Of a stretch of 64,000 nt of DNA, positions 1 through 9,055 are shown one piece after another. The position numbers were made by a program, and so were the translations under genes. Within the stretch, counting starts at the first letter, position 1; each line of letters begins with the position of its first letter. This DNA comes from Pleurodeles waltl (lineage: Eukaryota > Chordata > Amphibia > Caudata > Salamandridae). The notes below the pieces were generated by a model. The model did no database searches. It was given only the letters and a program-made list of their open reading frames with translations, and was not told the DNA's origin. The stretch spans positions 849,405,760 through 849,469,759 of the forward strand of contig NC_090447.1 in the NCBI RefSeq assembly GCF_031143425.1, given 5' to 3'.

Positions 1-1472
1 CACTTTACTTGCCACTTAAAATATATTTACTAGCAAAAATGTAAAGTGCCTCATATTAAATATGAAATTGTCTTTAATTAGGTGGTGTTGTTCTGTTTTG
101 GAATTAACTGCATTCCTTTTTGAGAGCTTAATGCCATGCTGAAGAATAAAAGTGGGTGCGGATTCAGGCAGCTACGCAGACGCTTTTGAAGAGCGGGTAT
201 ATCCGCGTGCAAGCAAAAGGTCTGGGGAAGTACAAGGCTCTCTGATAGTTTCCTGCAGCTGTTGCAACCATTGCTTTTAAATGGGATTGTACTCAAGTAC
301 GGAGTACCTGCTTCTGTTTAATTTAAGAGGGAGTACCTGCACCTTTAAGCAGAGGTACAATACTTTTGATTGGAGGGTACTCTGGCATATGGTACCCTCA
401 CTTTTATATATCCATTGCGAGCACTCCTTGAAACATTTTAGAATGCAGAACGTTTTTGAATTTCTTTCCACTTTCCATAAATGTGAAAATAAAGGGCAGA
501 GTACAATGTAACTAATGGCGATTGGAAGGGTCAATGGAAAAAAATCTTCTGGTTGTAAAAGCAAGTCAATATGTACACCAATGCCTTAACTTTAAGAGTA
601 CTCAAATGAATACTGCACTTTACTAGCAGTGCACGCATCCCTTTACGAGGCATTGAAGAGAGATGAGCGATGACTGGGAAGCAAACAGGACGTACTGCGA
701 CCTTCTTCCTGTCATATAACTAATTATGTTAATAATACCGACAGCGGTTTTCATTTTGCACATTTCACATGTTCTAAGCACCGCAAAGAACAGTAGTTAT
801 TACACAGTATGATGACATTCACAGTATTAACACTTGAAGGATGAACGGCTGAGTTGGCAGATATTCCTCGCTACCGTGAGGCAACCTCTCCCGAACCTAC
901 TTGTATATTTATTTTAAATGGCAATCTGCAAAGAGAGATGTTTGATTCCTGTGGCAAATCGCAATCGTTTTCAAACCAAAATCTGGATCACTCGCCATCT
1001 GTCCTCAAAGTCCCTTCCAACATAAAGATCCCCTCATGCAGGCAGGAGGCCCCTGATTTTTATGCCGAGACCTCGTCGGCCCAATGCTTGTCCACAATCC
1101 TATCAGGAAAAAAGAGATTTCAGCGGTACTCTGGAAACAAGCAACAACTTTATATTTAAATCAGTGTGTGTGCCTCTCCTCGAAAAGCTGCCTGGGAATA
1201 AAGTCTATTATACCAATCCCGAGACTTTAGAGTGATTATTTATATAATCCCCTGTTCCGGGACAGACCTCTACCATGTCAATCGGAGGCAAAGTAAAGCC
1301 CGGTAAGGCCCTGTAAAGTGTTGACCAGACATATCGGATTACGCTCCATAGCACCTCGTCCTCCTGTAGTTCTGACCTCTTTATGCGTCACCAAATTGAT
1401 GCACAGGCACACTGTAGCACCCACCTCTCATCCCAATGAACGCTCCCATTGGTTATGGTGCATTATTGATCA
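1..1472. other. left flank, no gene recognised
   Basis: I see no gene here. The short open frames (for example 854-1159) have no recognisable motif. The sequence up to 1472 is the presumed host or older repeat DNA into which the endogenous virus inserted; it ends directly at the 6-bp target duplication. Confidence 0.5.
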
Positions 1473-1478
1473 ACTGTT

Positions 1479-1651
1479 AGTAGTATGAAGGGATACCTTT
1501 AATCACCATATTAAAAATGACAGTTATCCCGCCCCGGATATGACGTCATATCCGGTGGCTGGGACTTCCGTTGTCCCTGAAAGCCCTCCCCGGAAGTGAC
1601 GTGTGTGCATGGGGGTGTCAATTGGGATGGGCCCGCATGGTGTCATGTGTT
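1479..1651 (+). repeat. left terminal inverted repeat
   Basis: This 173-bp sequence is repeated inverted at 20341-20513 with six differences and no gaps by my count. It contains a perfect 22-bp palindrome at 1534-1555 centred on TGACGTCA, and an ETS/CRE-like GGAAGTGACGT further in. A run of about 22 T follows it. Confidence 0.95.
1541..1548. promoter_or_regulatory. CRE-like palindrome in the left TIR
   Basis: TGACGTCA is a full CREB/ATF consensus and is the centre of a longer perfect palindrome (1534-1555). A copy sits in the right TIR. It lies about 140 bp upstream of the TATA-like box of the left early gene, so a role as a promoter or enhancer element is plausible but inferred. Confidence 0.5.
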
Positions 1652-1680
1652 TTTTTTTTTTTTTTTTTTTAAATGTTGCA

Positions 1681-1687
1681 TATAAGG
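1681..1687 (+). promoter_or_regulatory. TATA-like box of the left early gene
   Basis: TATAAGG lies just inside the T-run after the left TIR, 61 bp before the ATG at 1748. Because the upstream ATG at 1673 precedes this box, the start at 1748, in good context (G at -3), is preferred. Confidence 0.55.
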
Positions 1688-1747
1688 AGCTGGTTAGAAC
1701 CGGCTGTCAAACCGCGAACCAGGGCTGAAACAGTTTGGCAAGGTGCC

Positions 1748-2972
1748 ATGAAGAGATACAATCCGATCGCAAGAAAAGCCGCATCTTCAGGGGCCCTGAA
1801 CACTATTGGTAGATATTACCGGACCCTAGCCCCTCTTACGATGGATGAGAATGCACAACAGGGTGTCCCTGCCACCCAAGATACCGATGTTACCGGTTTT
1901 GAAGAGGAACTTTGCTACCGGCTTGAAAAGCTCAACCTCAAGGATGTGTCGACCCAGATATCCCCTATTAAGGGGACCGACAGCGACAGCAATGCCTCGA
2001 AAGATGAATTAAGTGTTGCATCGAACTTCATAGACATTGAAGATGTTGAAGAATGTGTAGCACCACCGAATTCGCCCATCTATGAAGACATGGGCGTCCA
2101 GGAGGCCACCGAGCCAGAGGCCGTTATTGTACAGCCATCAGGTGTAAGCTCCGGCGATGTTTCTGCCCCAATGGACCTCTGCGACTCCCAGGATTTCAGA
2201 GGAGCCTCTGAGTGTGATGTGAATATGGAGGTTGGTAATGACAGTTTTGTTAATTTTTTTTATTTTTATTTTTTATGTCTGTATACTCTAATGTCATACA
2301 TTTAACTAATAATGTGCCTTGTGCTTTCTGTTTGAACCCTAGAACGTAGCTGAAGAAAGTGAGCCTCTAGAAGGGTCAACTCCAAAGGTTAACGCCGTAA
2401 ATTTTTACTGCTTATGCTGTTCCAGACAGTCTGGAAGTGTTACAAGCCAGAACAAAGAGCCTCGTAAGAAATGTGTCTGCACCTACACTAGCCGCGATTT
2501 TGAAAAGGAAGCTCCGGGCGTACCCTGGGCCACCATATGGCCAGTTAAAGGTTTTGCAGCGGCCGCTGTGAACGCTTGTGTTAAACGGGATTATTATGAT
2601 CTTTGTTACGGGCATAAAATTAATGCGCCTCAACAGGAGGCTCATGAATGTTTATACGATGCATACACAGCAAGAATAATTCGCCACATTTGTAGTCGGA
2701 TAGACCCTTACCGTGTATATAAGTTGTTAAGGGTTGTGTATGGGCTGTCTGCTGTGAAGAAAGGTGTCCACAGTGATATGATTAAGGTCTTGGCTGCGGC
2801 TGTCAATGAGATCCGATACGCTGCTGAGCCCTGCTCAAAACTCGACCGCATGCATGGTATGTGTCCCCACTTTGACATAAGTATGTTAGAACGGGTTATA
2901 AAAAGACGAATGTGTGACATTTATTATAAAAACAGAAGAATGATGTCTTTAGCCCCACGAAAGCTGTTTTAG
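1748..2972 (+). CDS. spliced early protein, exons 1748-2230 and 2343-2972
   Basis: I read two coding exons. Exon 1 encodes about 161 acidic, Ser/Pro-rich residues and ends at a GAG|GT donor. The intron of 112 bp ends in a pyrimidine-poor but clear CCCTAG acceptor. Exon 2 continues in frame for 209 codons and is Cys-rich at first (CLCC, then CVC), then helical and basic. The frame is open across exon 2, although its first in-frame start would only be a GTG at 2568, which supports splicing. Poly(A) signals AATAAA follow at 2976 and 2981. Its position next to the TIR and its acidic plus Cys-rich make-up suggest an early regulatory protein of the kind adintoviruses carry at the ends. I found no LxCxE motif and do not recognise a family. 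Confidence 0.6.
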
Positions 2973-2975
2973 AAA

Positions 2976-2990
2976 AATAAAATAAATAAA
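2976..2990 (+). terminator. poly(A) signals after early exon 2
   Basis: Overlapping AATAAA hexamers start four bases after the stop codon of the left early gene. Confidence 0.6.
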
Positions 2991-3056
2991 TTAATTTAAA
3001 AAAAAAAAGTAGACCATGAATGTGTTACTTAACGCTCCATACTTACTCACTTTTAG

Positions 3057-3563
3057 GCGGGGAATCCGGGTATCGAGATGCAAGATGCCTATGAGTTACA
3101 ACCGGGCTACATCTGTATTGGGAGATTGATTTTTGTGCTGGTTAAAGAAAGAATAGCTGAAATACATCCTATGACTCTGCGGTATCTGAACATTTCGGAA
3201 CCTTCAGCCTTGTTGCAATGTAGCAGTCATATGTGTATCGCCAAGTGGTGTATCAATGGGCGGCTAAACGCATCTGTTGAATGCCAGACCTCGGACAAAG
3301 ACCACATTCGAGAGTTAAGACTTTCACCTGAGACAGGGATACACGAGGCGTTGGTGAACATGACTGAAGATTATGTCACAAATAAAGGTTCGGAATGGTC
3401 CTGGTTAGAACTGTATGAACTGTTGAATTCTGTCAGTATCCTGAGTGTTCAGAGTTATAGGCGTGGGGAGCGGGAAGTCCTGTCTAGAGCTATTGAGAGT
3501 ATAGCTATAAAAATATCAAAGTTTGTGACGCTTAGCGTTTGTGAAAGGCCATACTCTGAGTAA
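3057..3563 (+). CDS. small protein with a Bcl-2-like BH1-region signature; possible alternative third exon
   Basis: The frame is open from a good acceptor (TTTTAG, ending 3056) to the stop at 3563. The first ATG is at 3078, giving 161 residues. Residues about 104-125 (GSEWSWLELYELLNSVSI) followed by SVQSY and VLSRAIESIAIKIS recall the BH1 helix pair and the following helices of Bcl-2 proteins: a Trp at the start, small and hydrophobic residues, then a helix. There is no C-terminal membrane anchor and no clear BH2 Trp, so this is a weak match. The seven codons before the ATG are open and in phase with the exon-1 donor at 2230, so the mRNA may be an alternative splice product. If it is Bcl-2-like, it would be expected to restrain host apoptosis. 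It may instead be an unrelated helical early protein. Confidence 0.45.
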   Translation, partial: AGNPGIEMQDAYELQPGYICIGRLIFVLVKERIAEIHPMTLRYLNISEPSALLQCSSHMCIAKWCINGRLNASVECQTSDKDHIRELRLSPETGIHEALVNMTEDYVTNKGSEWSWLELYELLNSVSILSVQSYRRGEREVLSRAIESIAIKISKFVTLSVCERPYSE

Positions 3564-3708
3564 CATGTGTAGTGGGTGTTGTACTATGTATACGTTTGTA
3601 AAAAGACCACAGCGGTCCAGCGTTATGACATCTATAAACTCTGTAGCACAAAATGTCAAATACAGGTTGGTTGTGTAGCCCAGCCGCATTTTTATGTTTT
3701 TCATGTTT

Positions 3709-3714
3709 AATAAA
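3709..3714 (+). terminator. poly(A) signal before the integrase
   Basis: AATAAA lies about 145 bp after the stop at 3563 and 55 bp before the integrase ATG. It argues against an integrase start at the more upstream ATG (3694). Confidence 0.5.
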
Positions 3715-3768
3715 ATGACCTTACACAAAACAGGCGTCTTTCATTTCGTGGTGTTGGTGGGAGACAAC

Positions 3769-4851
3769 ATGACGGATGTGGATTTAAGGAAGCTTTATTA
3801 CGATAAACATGGGGTTGGAAGTTTCGGAGGCTCCGAAGCTCTATTTAGAAGGGCTCGAGCTGAAAATGAATCTGTAAAACGTGCCAGTGTGAAGACTTGG
3901 TTAGCTGGGGAAGAGGCTTATTCGCTGCACAAACCTGCCAGGAGACGCTTTAAGAGGCGGGCCACCGTTGTTAACGCACAGCTCGATTATCAGTGGCAGG
4001 CTGACATAATCAGTCTTGAAGATCTAGCAAAACATAACGATGGCGCCATGTATATATTAACCGTCATAGATGTCTTGTCCAAGTACGCCTATGCAGAGGC
4101 ATTAAACGATAAAAGTGGTACCAGCGTTACAGCTGCTTTTAAAGACATCTTCGCTAGCGGGCGTGTGCCCCAGAAACTACAAACAGATGCCGGAAAGGAA
4201 TTTTTAAACAAACATTTCCAAAAATTATTAGACCTGCACGCTGTTCAACATTTTGTAACGCACACAGAGGTAAAGGCTGCTGTTGTAGAGCGTTTTAACC
4301 GTACTTTAAAGTCGAAGATGTGGCGATATTTCACTGCCAACAACACCTACAGATACGTGGATGTTCTAAAGGCTTTTATAGATGTTTATAACGCCACCTA
4401 CCACAGGTCAATCAAAATGGCCCCTGTTAAGGTAACAAGGGATAATTCGTTAACGGTGTGGAGAACGGTGTACGGTGGGCGTCTCACGCCGAAGGTCAAG
4501 AAACCGAATTTAAAAGAAGGGGATCATGTCAGGGTTTCAAAGTTGAAGGGGGTCTTCACCAAAGGCTACCAGCAAACATTCAGCGATGAGATATTCATAG
4601 TGGAAAGTGTGCAGCTTAAAGAAGGGATATATATTTACAGGTTAAAAGACTACGCTGGGGAAGAGGTATCGGGTGTCTTTTACACCGAAGAGTTGCAAAA
4701 GGTGCCCTACGATCCGAACAGGGTGTACAGGGTTGAAAAGGTTCTGAAAAGGAAAGGGAGCGGTGCCCGGAGACAGGCGTTGGTCAAATGGCGTGGGTGG
4801 CCCGAGAAATTTAACAGTTGGGTCCTGGCCAGCTCATTGCACGGTGTGTGA
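3769..4851 (+). CDS. retrovirus-type integrase with C-terminal chromodomain
   Basis: The protein has about 360 residues from the ATG at 3769; the frame is open further up to 3694 but that stretch is 3' UTR of the previous gene. The rve catalytic core shows the three acidic residues in context: WQADI (about D79), QTDAGKEF (about D140) and AVVERFNRTL (about E174), with roughly the D,D(33-35)E spacing of the family. The last 45 residues (VYRVEKVLKRKG, then ALVKWRGWPEKFNSW) form a chromodomain, which in Mavericks and chromoviruses is thought to direct integration to modified histones. The enzyme would cut the TIR ends and join them to host DNA, making the 6-bp duplication seen here. The ORF is intact. 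The penton gene starts 18 bp downstream. Confidence 0.95.
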   Translation: MTDVDLRKLYYDKHGVGSFGGSEALFRRARAENESVKRASVKTWLAGEEAYSLHKPARRRFKRRATVVNAQLDYQWQADIISLEDLAKHNDGAMYILTVIDVLSKYAYAEALNDKSGTSVTAAFKDIFASGRVPQKLQTDAGKEFLNKHFQKLLDLHAVQHFVTHTEVKAAVVERFNRTLKSKMWRYFTANNTYRYVDVLKAFIDVYNATYHRSIKMAPVKVTRDNSLTVWRTVYGGRLTPKVKKPNLKEGDHVRVSKLKGVFTKGYQQTFSDEIFIVESVQLKEGIYIYRLKDYAGEEVSGVFYTEELQKVPYDPNRVYRVEKVLKRKGSGARRQALVKWRGWPEKFNSWVLASSLHGV

Positions 4852-4869
4852 GGTCAAGCTGTAAGCGCC

Positions 4870-5628
4870 ATGATGGAGAACTCCCCTTTTTATATCACGC
4901 TGCCATCCAATGCTTCGAAGGACATGTTCCCAGACAATCAGATTTCGAGTTATACGGTGAAACTTGCAAAACCAGTGGATTTGAAAGGTCCGTGGGAGGT
5001 GGCACTAACGGAAATACAGTACCCTAGAACTTGGATTACCTTTACAAAGGCCGATGTTAAATTTCATATAAAGCGCCCTCAGGATACCCTGACCTATCAC
5101 CTGTCTTTCCCACACGGCTATTACCCCACCGTAGCGGCGGTAGTCGAGGCCATCAACAAAACTATAGGCAGCATCGAGACGTATGCGAATATATATCTAG
5201 TGTTGGATTACGTTAGAAGAAAAGTGTTTCTTAAAGCCCCAGAGCTCAGTACTGTGTTTAAATGTAGTGGTAAATTACAGCGGGTTTTAGGGACCGTACA
5301 ACATCAACAGAGGCAGGTGGATCCAGACCCTACATGTCCCGATATTAACGGAGGCTTTTATACACTCTACGTTTATAGCGATATTGTAGAGCCGCAGAGG
5401 GTCGGGGACAGTTATTCACCTTTGTTGAGGTGGGTCCCTGTGCAGGGCGAAAATACCACAATGGTTAATATACAACATCACAAACTCGACTATGTTGCAA
5501 TTTCTAAAAACCATTTTGACACTATAACCATCATGGTGTACAACGATCAGTCGGAGCCGGTTGCCTTTAAATACGGGAAAGTTATTGTCAAGCTTCATTT
5601 AAGGCCACGGCGCGAAGGTGACTATTAG
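4870..5628 (+). CDS. minor capsid (penton) protein
   Basis: This 252-residue protein matches the Maverick/adintovirus penton in length and pattern. It begins with a short SPFYITLPSNAS segment and then YTVKLAKPVDLKGPWEVAL, a strand pattern typical of the single-jelly-roll penton that fills the five-fold vertices of the capsid. A second ATG follows immediately (4873). It lies between the integrase and the basic core protein, as is usual in this group. The ORF is complete. Confidence 0.88.
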   Translation: MMENSPFYITLPSNASKDMFPDNQISSYTVKLAKPVDLKGPWEVALTEIQYPRTWITFTKADVKFHIKRPQDTLTYHLSFPHGYYPTVAAVVEAINKTIGSIETYANIYLVLDYVRRKVFLKAPELSTVFKCSGKLQRVLGTVQHQQRQVDPDPTCPDINGGFYTLYVYSDIVEPQRVGDSYSPLLRWVPVQGENTTMVNIQHHKLDYVAISKNHFDTITIMVYNDQSEPVAFKYGKVIVKLHLRPRREGDY

Positions 5629-5637
5629 ACAGCTGCA

Positions 5638-6114
5638 ATGGTCATCATGAAAACCTACGGGGATCCCTCTATGTACAGGGACTATTATAGAGTTCAGGCG
5701 GGGTATGGAGGCCCCCAGCCCTACTTTCAAGGGGCTCCGGTTATGTATGGGGCGGGATTGGGTGGTTTCTTCCGGAGCATGTTTAGGAGAGCCATGCCCT
5801 TTTTGAGAAGAGGGTTCGAAATTGCAAAACCTCATGTTAAAGCGGCTGCTACAAACATCGCCCAGGATGTCGTGGGTAGTGTAACGTCTGAGGTAGCTGA
5901 ACGCATGAATAGACAGCCCCAAGAAGGAGCGGGGTTGCTGTATAAAGCGCATGGTGGTGTTAAAAGGAAGCGCAGGGCTTCGAGGCGTAGGGGTCCACCA
6001 AGGCCCTATAAGAAGCGCCGGACTACTTCAAAAGGCCCTCACAAAAGAAGAGCCGTAAGACGGAAGAGATCGACCAGGAAGAAGAGAACTCGTTCTAGTG
6101 CGAATATTTTTTAA
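5638..6114 (+). CDS. basic virion core / membrane-active protein
   Basis: The 158-residue product has two parts. The N-terminal half contains a Gly- and Phe-rich amphipathic stretch (GAGLGGFFRSMFRRAMPFLR, about residues 38-57) like the membrane-active segments of adenovirus pVI-type or adintovirus lytic peptides. The C-terminal half (about 105-155) is dominated by Arg and Lys runs such as VKRKRRASRRR and is like adenovirus DNA-condensing core proteins. Its place between penton and hexon supports a virion role. Function is inferred from composition and position. The frame is intact. Confidence 0.72.
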   Translation: MVIMKTYGDPSMYRDYYRVQAGYGGPQPYFQGAPVMYGAGLGGFFRSMFRRAMPFLRRGFEIAKPHVKAAATNIAQDVVGSVTSEVAERMNRQPQEGAGLLYKAHGGVKRKRRASRRRGPPRPYKKRRTTSKGPHKRRAVRRKRSTRKKRTRSSANIF

Positions 6115-6124
6115 AACATCGATC

Positions 6125-7433
6125 ATGGCCTTCGTACACTGTGCATCGGGTGAATGCGCCAAATCTGAGCTAGATCTGTTTTCTCTCAGACCCACACAGA
6201 CTAGCATTGAAAACAGTTTTTTCATGGAAGTGTCGCCGATGGCCGCTCTGACACCCCTTGCACCGATAGAGTTTTATGTGTCGGGGTCCACGGATATGTA
6301 CCTTGATCTCAACAACACTCTCCTGCACCTCGTCTGTAAAATAACCAAAGCGAACGGTGACAACATCGAGGATGATGCTAGAGTGGCCCCGATAGCCTAT
6401 CCCATCGCAACAATGTTTAATCAAGTGGACATTAACCTAGGCGATCGCCTTGTCACACAGAGTGATAACATGTACTGTATGCCTACAGGGCATACATAGA
6501 GAGTATTCTAAATTATAGTCGCGATGCGCTGGACACACATCTTTCAGCGGGGCTCTTCTACCGAGATACCGAAGCGCATTTGGAGAACACGGCTTTGGAA
6601 GGTGACAATGAGGGATTTAAAAAAAGAGCCAGCTTCGTCGCCGGCAGTAGGCATTTTGACCTCCTGGGACGCGTACATTCATACCTTTTCTTCCAAGACA
6701 AACTGTCAACGGTATCGATCTTAAGATCAAACTCAATCGTAACAAAGACGCTTTCTGTCTCATCAGCGGTGATGCAGAGCAGTATAAACTGGTTATATTG
6801 TCAGCAAGCCTGTTTGTAAAGAAAGTGAAAGTGTCCCCAAGTGTCAGACTGGCCCATGCTGAAGCTTTACAATTATCGAACGCCTAGTATGCCATTGAAA
6901 GAGTTGCTCTGAAGATATTCAGCATCCCCGCCGGAACCCGATTAACGCAGCAGCAGAATCTATTTCTGGGGCAATTACCGAAACTCATCATCATAGGGTT
7001 TGTGGACAATACCGCTTTTAGTGGCGCCTACAACTCAAACCCTTTCAACTTCAAACACTATGATATCAACTATGCTGCTCTGGTTCACGAGGGTGCCGTG
7101 ATCCCCGCAAAACCTTTCACGCCGAATTTTGGAACATCAAATTTTGTCCGGGAATATCTAGGACTGGTCTCGATAACGGGGAAACAGCTGAGGGACTCTG
7201 GAGTAGTTGTTTCAAGAGAAGGGTATGCTGCCGGCTACACTCTGTTTGCGTTCGACCTGATGCCGGACATGGAAGACGGCGACCATTACAACCTGATCAA
7301 AAACGGAAATCTAAAAGCGGAAATACGTTTTACACAGGCGCTGGCGGCCAATGTGAACATGGTTGTGTTCTCGGTATTCGACAGCGTTATCCAGGTCAAC
7401 CACACCCGCCAGCTTATGTTTGACTACCATTGA
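6125..7433 (+). pseudogene. major capsid (hexon-like, double jelly roll) protein, inactivated
   Basis: The coding signal starts at the ATG at 6125 (CASGECAKSELDLFSL) and runs to the stop at 7433 (C-terminus RQLMFDYH), about 435 codons, but through three frames. The frame changes between about 6480 and 6493, changes again between about 6690 and 6708, and an in-frame TAG lies at 6885-6887. The first piece has the conserved N-terminal pattern of the Maverick MCP (FYVSGSTDMYLDLNNTLLHL). The last piece (7002-7433) is the second jelly roll, with NPFNFKHYDINYAAL. The intact protein family forms the trimeric capsomers of the shell. With three lesions this copy cannot make capsids. Confidence 0.9.
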
Positions 7434-7443
7434 AAGAGTGTAA

Positions 7444-7449
7444 AATAAA
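7444..7449 (+). terminator. poly(A) signal after the capsid gene
   Basis: AATAAA lies 11 bp past the capsid stop. It is followed by A/T runs and TATATAAA motifs that abut the protease ATG at 7492. Confidence 0.45.
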
Positions 7450-7491
7450 AAAATAATTTTTTTTTTTTTTTAAATATATAAAATATATAAA

Positions 7492-8013
7492 ATGGACACT
7501 ACGGAGATACGGGACTTCTTAAGTAGACATAAACATGCTAAGAAATACTTTCTAGGGGTATACCCTAGCAATGGACTACCTGAAAAGATAGGTCCAGAAA
7601 GGCCCCGCACCCTCGTCTTTAACACCGATCCCCATTACAGGGGTGGTGCACATTGGGCGGCTCTGTTTCTGGATGTGGACAAGGTTATAGTGTTTGATAG
7701 TTTAGCCGAATTCCCTGAGCATAGTATTTATACAAAGCCGATATTCAAATATGTAAAAAAAGCATCACCCACTGTTGTGTATAATAAACTTCGGGTACAG
7801 GATCCTATGGCCATCACATGTGGGGAACATTGTATATACTTTATTAGTAAAATGTCTGAAGGTATAACGTTTAGAATTTTTTTTAATCTGTACTCAGACG
7901 ATCTAGTAAACAACGATGATGTTGTTATGAAATATGTGAATGAAAACTCCAGGACAATGTCGCACGTTGTTAAAGCAGAATATGGTCTTTGTCAAAAGTG
8001 TAAGGTACTGTAA
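7492..8013 (+). CDS. adenain-type cysteine protease
   Basis: The 173-residue protein has the adenovirus protease (C5) catalytic pattern in order: GGAHWAAL (H54), VIVFDS (D69), VQDPMAITCGEHC with Q103 for the oxyanion hole and the nucleophile C110. In adenoviruses and Mavericks this enzyme matures capsid and core precursors in the assembled particle. The ORF is complete and of normal length for the family. It is the last gene of the rightward block; AATAAA at 8043 follows the stop by 30 bp. Confidence 0.93.
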   Translation: MDTTEIRDFLSRHKHAKKYFLGVYPSNGLPEKIGPERPRTLVFNTDPHYRGGAHWAALFLDVDKVIVFDSLAEFPEHSIYTKPIFKYVKKASPTVVYNKLRVQDPMAITCGEHCIYFISKMSEGITFRIFFNLYSDDLVNNDDVVMKYVNENSRTMSHVVKAEYGLCQKCKVL

Positions 8014-8042
8014 AGCTGTTATTTGTACTTATGTGTGCCTAA

Positions 8043-8048
8043 AATAAA
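8043..8048 (+). terminator. poly(A) signal of the rightward block
   Basis: AATAAA 30 bp after the protease stop marks the end of rightward transcription, facing the leftward signal at 8168-8173. Confidence 0.6.
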
Positions 8049-8167
8049 AAAAAAACATCTTACACATACTTTCATCCGTGGCATTTTTTTTTTAAGTCAC
8101 ACTGCGCACATTTTCAAAGCATTTATAAACAAAAAGATGGCAGACTCCTGATGAAAATTTAAAAGTG

Positions 8168-8173
8168 TTTATT
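8168..8173 (-). terminator. poly(A) signal of the leftward block
   Basis: The minus strand reads AATAAA about 105 bp after the stop of the last leftward gene (8279). With the signal at 8043 it forms a compact convergent terminator. Confidence 0.55.
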
Positions 8174-8278
8174 ACAAGCATGTTTCAACACTAACATTTA
8201 CAAGGTTAAACATATAAAATGAAGCATAATTTTTCGAACCGTAAAAACTTTTAACAAAAACTGTACAAGTGGGCAAAA

Positions 8279-9055
8279 TTAGAGCGGTAGCCAGGTGTTC
8301 ATTTTGAATAGGCTCTTTTTAGGCTCCATAGGAAGAGCAGCACGGTTCCGAACGGGTGTTAGTTGTGGAAAGAAAGGTGATGTCGATATAGCGGGGCTCC
8401 TTGTAAAAACAGCTGGGGCCGGATCTTTTAATCTTTCAAGCTTACGGCGATTCTCTGCATTACCGATAATCGTGGAGGGAATGTTGAGTTCCGCAGCTGC
8501 ACTTAGGAACTGCTCCCAGCCTCTAGGAGCGTCTTGTGTCGATAGGGTTTTACCATGTGTGAGACCCCGGACCAGATCATACATATGGGAACCAGCAATC
8601 GGCTGCCCTTTGTAAACGAATTCGCCCCGGTCGTTCCAGGTGGTCAAATCTTTAGTAGTAGTCATTTTACTGAGCAACATTTGAGCAGCCCCTCTATATT
8701 TCTGACTGATATTTTTTAAAAGGTCTAAGACAAAGGCATCCGTTGTGGTTGTGTGGCCTATGTCTTGAGACACCATAGAGGGTCCTGGCTGCTGTTCAGC
8801 ATCTGGGGTATACAGCGTCAGTTTGTTTTTTTCAGAGGTTAGCTGCTTGTAGTATTGTAGAAAGTTTTGAAGGGCTCCTGAGTAAAGCCCTGCTTTGTCG
8901 TGGGGTTTTAAATCAGTTCGGTTCAAAATGGCTTTGATTTCAGCATCGAGACGCTGCGTTTCGTTTTTGCGTATGTCCCAGACATCCGTGTTAGAAGGGC
9001 CAAGATGTTCCAGTTGTTGCCGTGGTACGAGGTACATTTTGTGGGCGTGCTCCAT
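8279..9055 (-). CDS. conserved Maverick protein of unknown function (virion-type)
   Basis: The 258-residue protein has the pattern I associate with an uncharacterised ORF found beside the ATPase in many animal Mavericks: an N-terminal helical stretch (YLVPRQQLEHL), then GEFVYKGQPIAGSHMYDLVR, then a GWEQFLSAAAELNIPSTIIG segment and a basic, Pro-rich tail. The DLVRG–W–FL part is the most conserved-looking. The start overlaps the stop of the next gene upstream (9055) by one base, consistent with joint expression. A structural or assembly role is likely from context, not shown by a known domain. Confidence 0.7.
   Translation of the reverse strand: MEHAHKMYLVPRQQLEHLGPSNTDVWDIRKNETQRLDAEIKAILNRTDLKPHDKAGLYSGALQNFLQYYKQLTSEKNKLTLYTPDAEQQPGPSMVSQDIGHTTTTDAFVLDLLKNISQKYRGAAQMLLSKMTTTKDLTTWNDRGEFVYKGQPIAGSHMYDLVRGLTHGKTLSTQDAPRGWEQFLSAAAELNIPSTIIGNAENRRKLERLKDPAPAVFTRSPAISTSPFFPQLTPVRNRAALPMEPKKSLFKMNTWLPL

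Noticed and set aside
854..1159. 101-codon ORF in the left flank
   Set aside because: No motif, no promoter or splice context, and a length expected by chance in 64 kb.
1673..1747. Upstream ATG extension of the left early gene
   Set aside because: The ATG at 1673 precedes the TATA-like box at 1681, so it is unlikely to be transcribed from that promoter.
3694..3768. Upstream extension of the integrase
   Set aside because: It overlaps the poly(A) signal region of the previous gene and adds no conserved sequence; 3769 is the better start.
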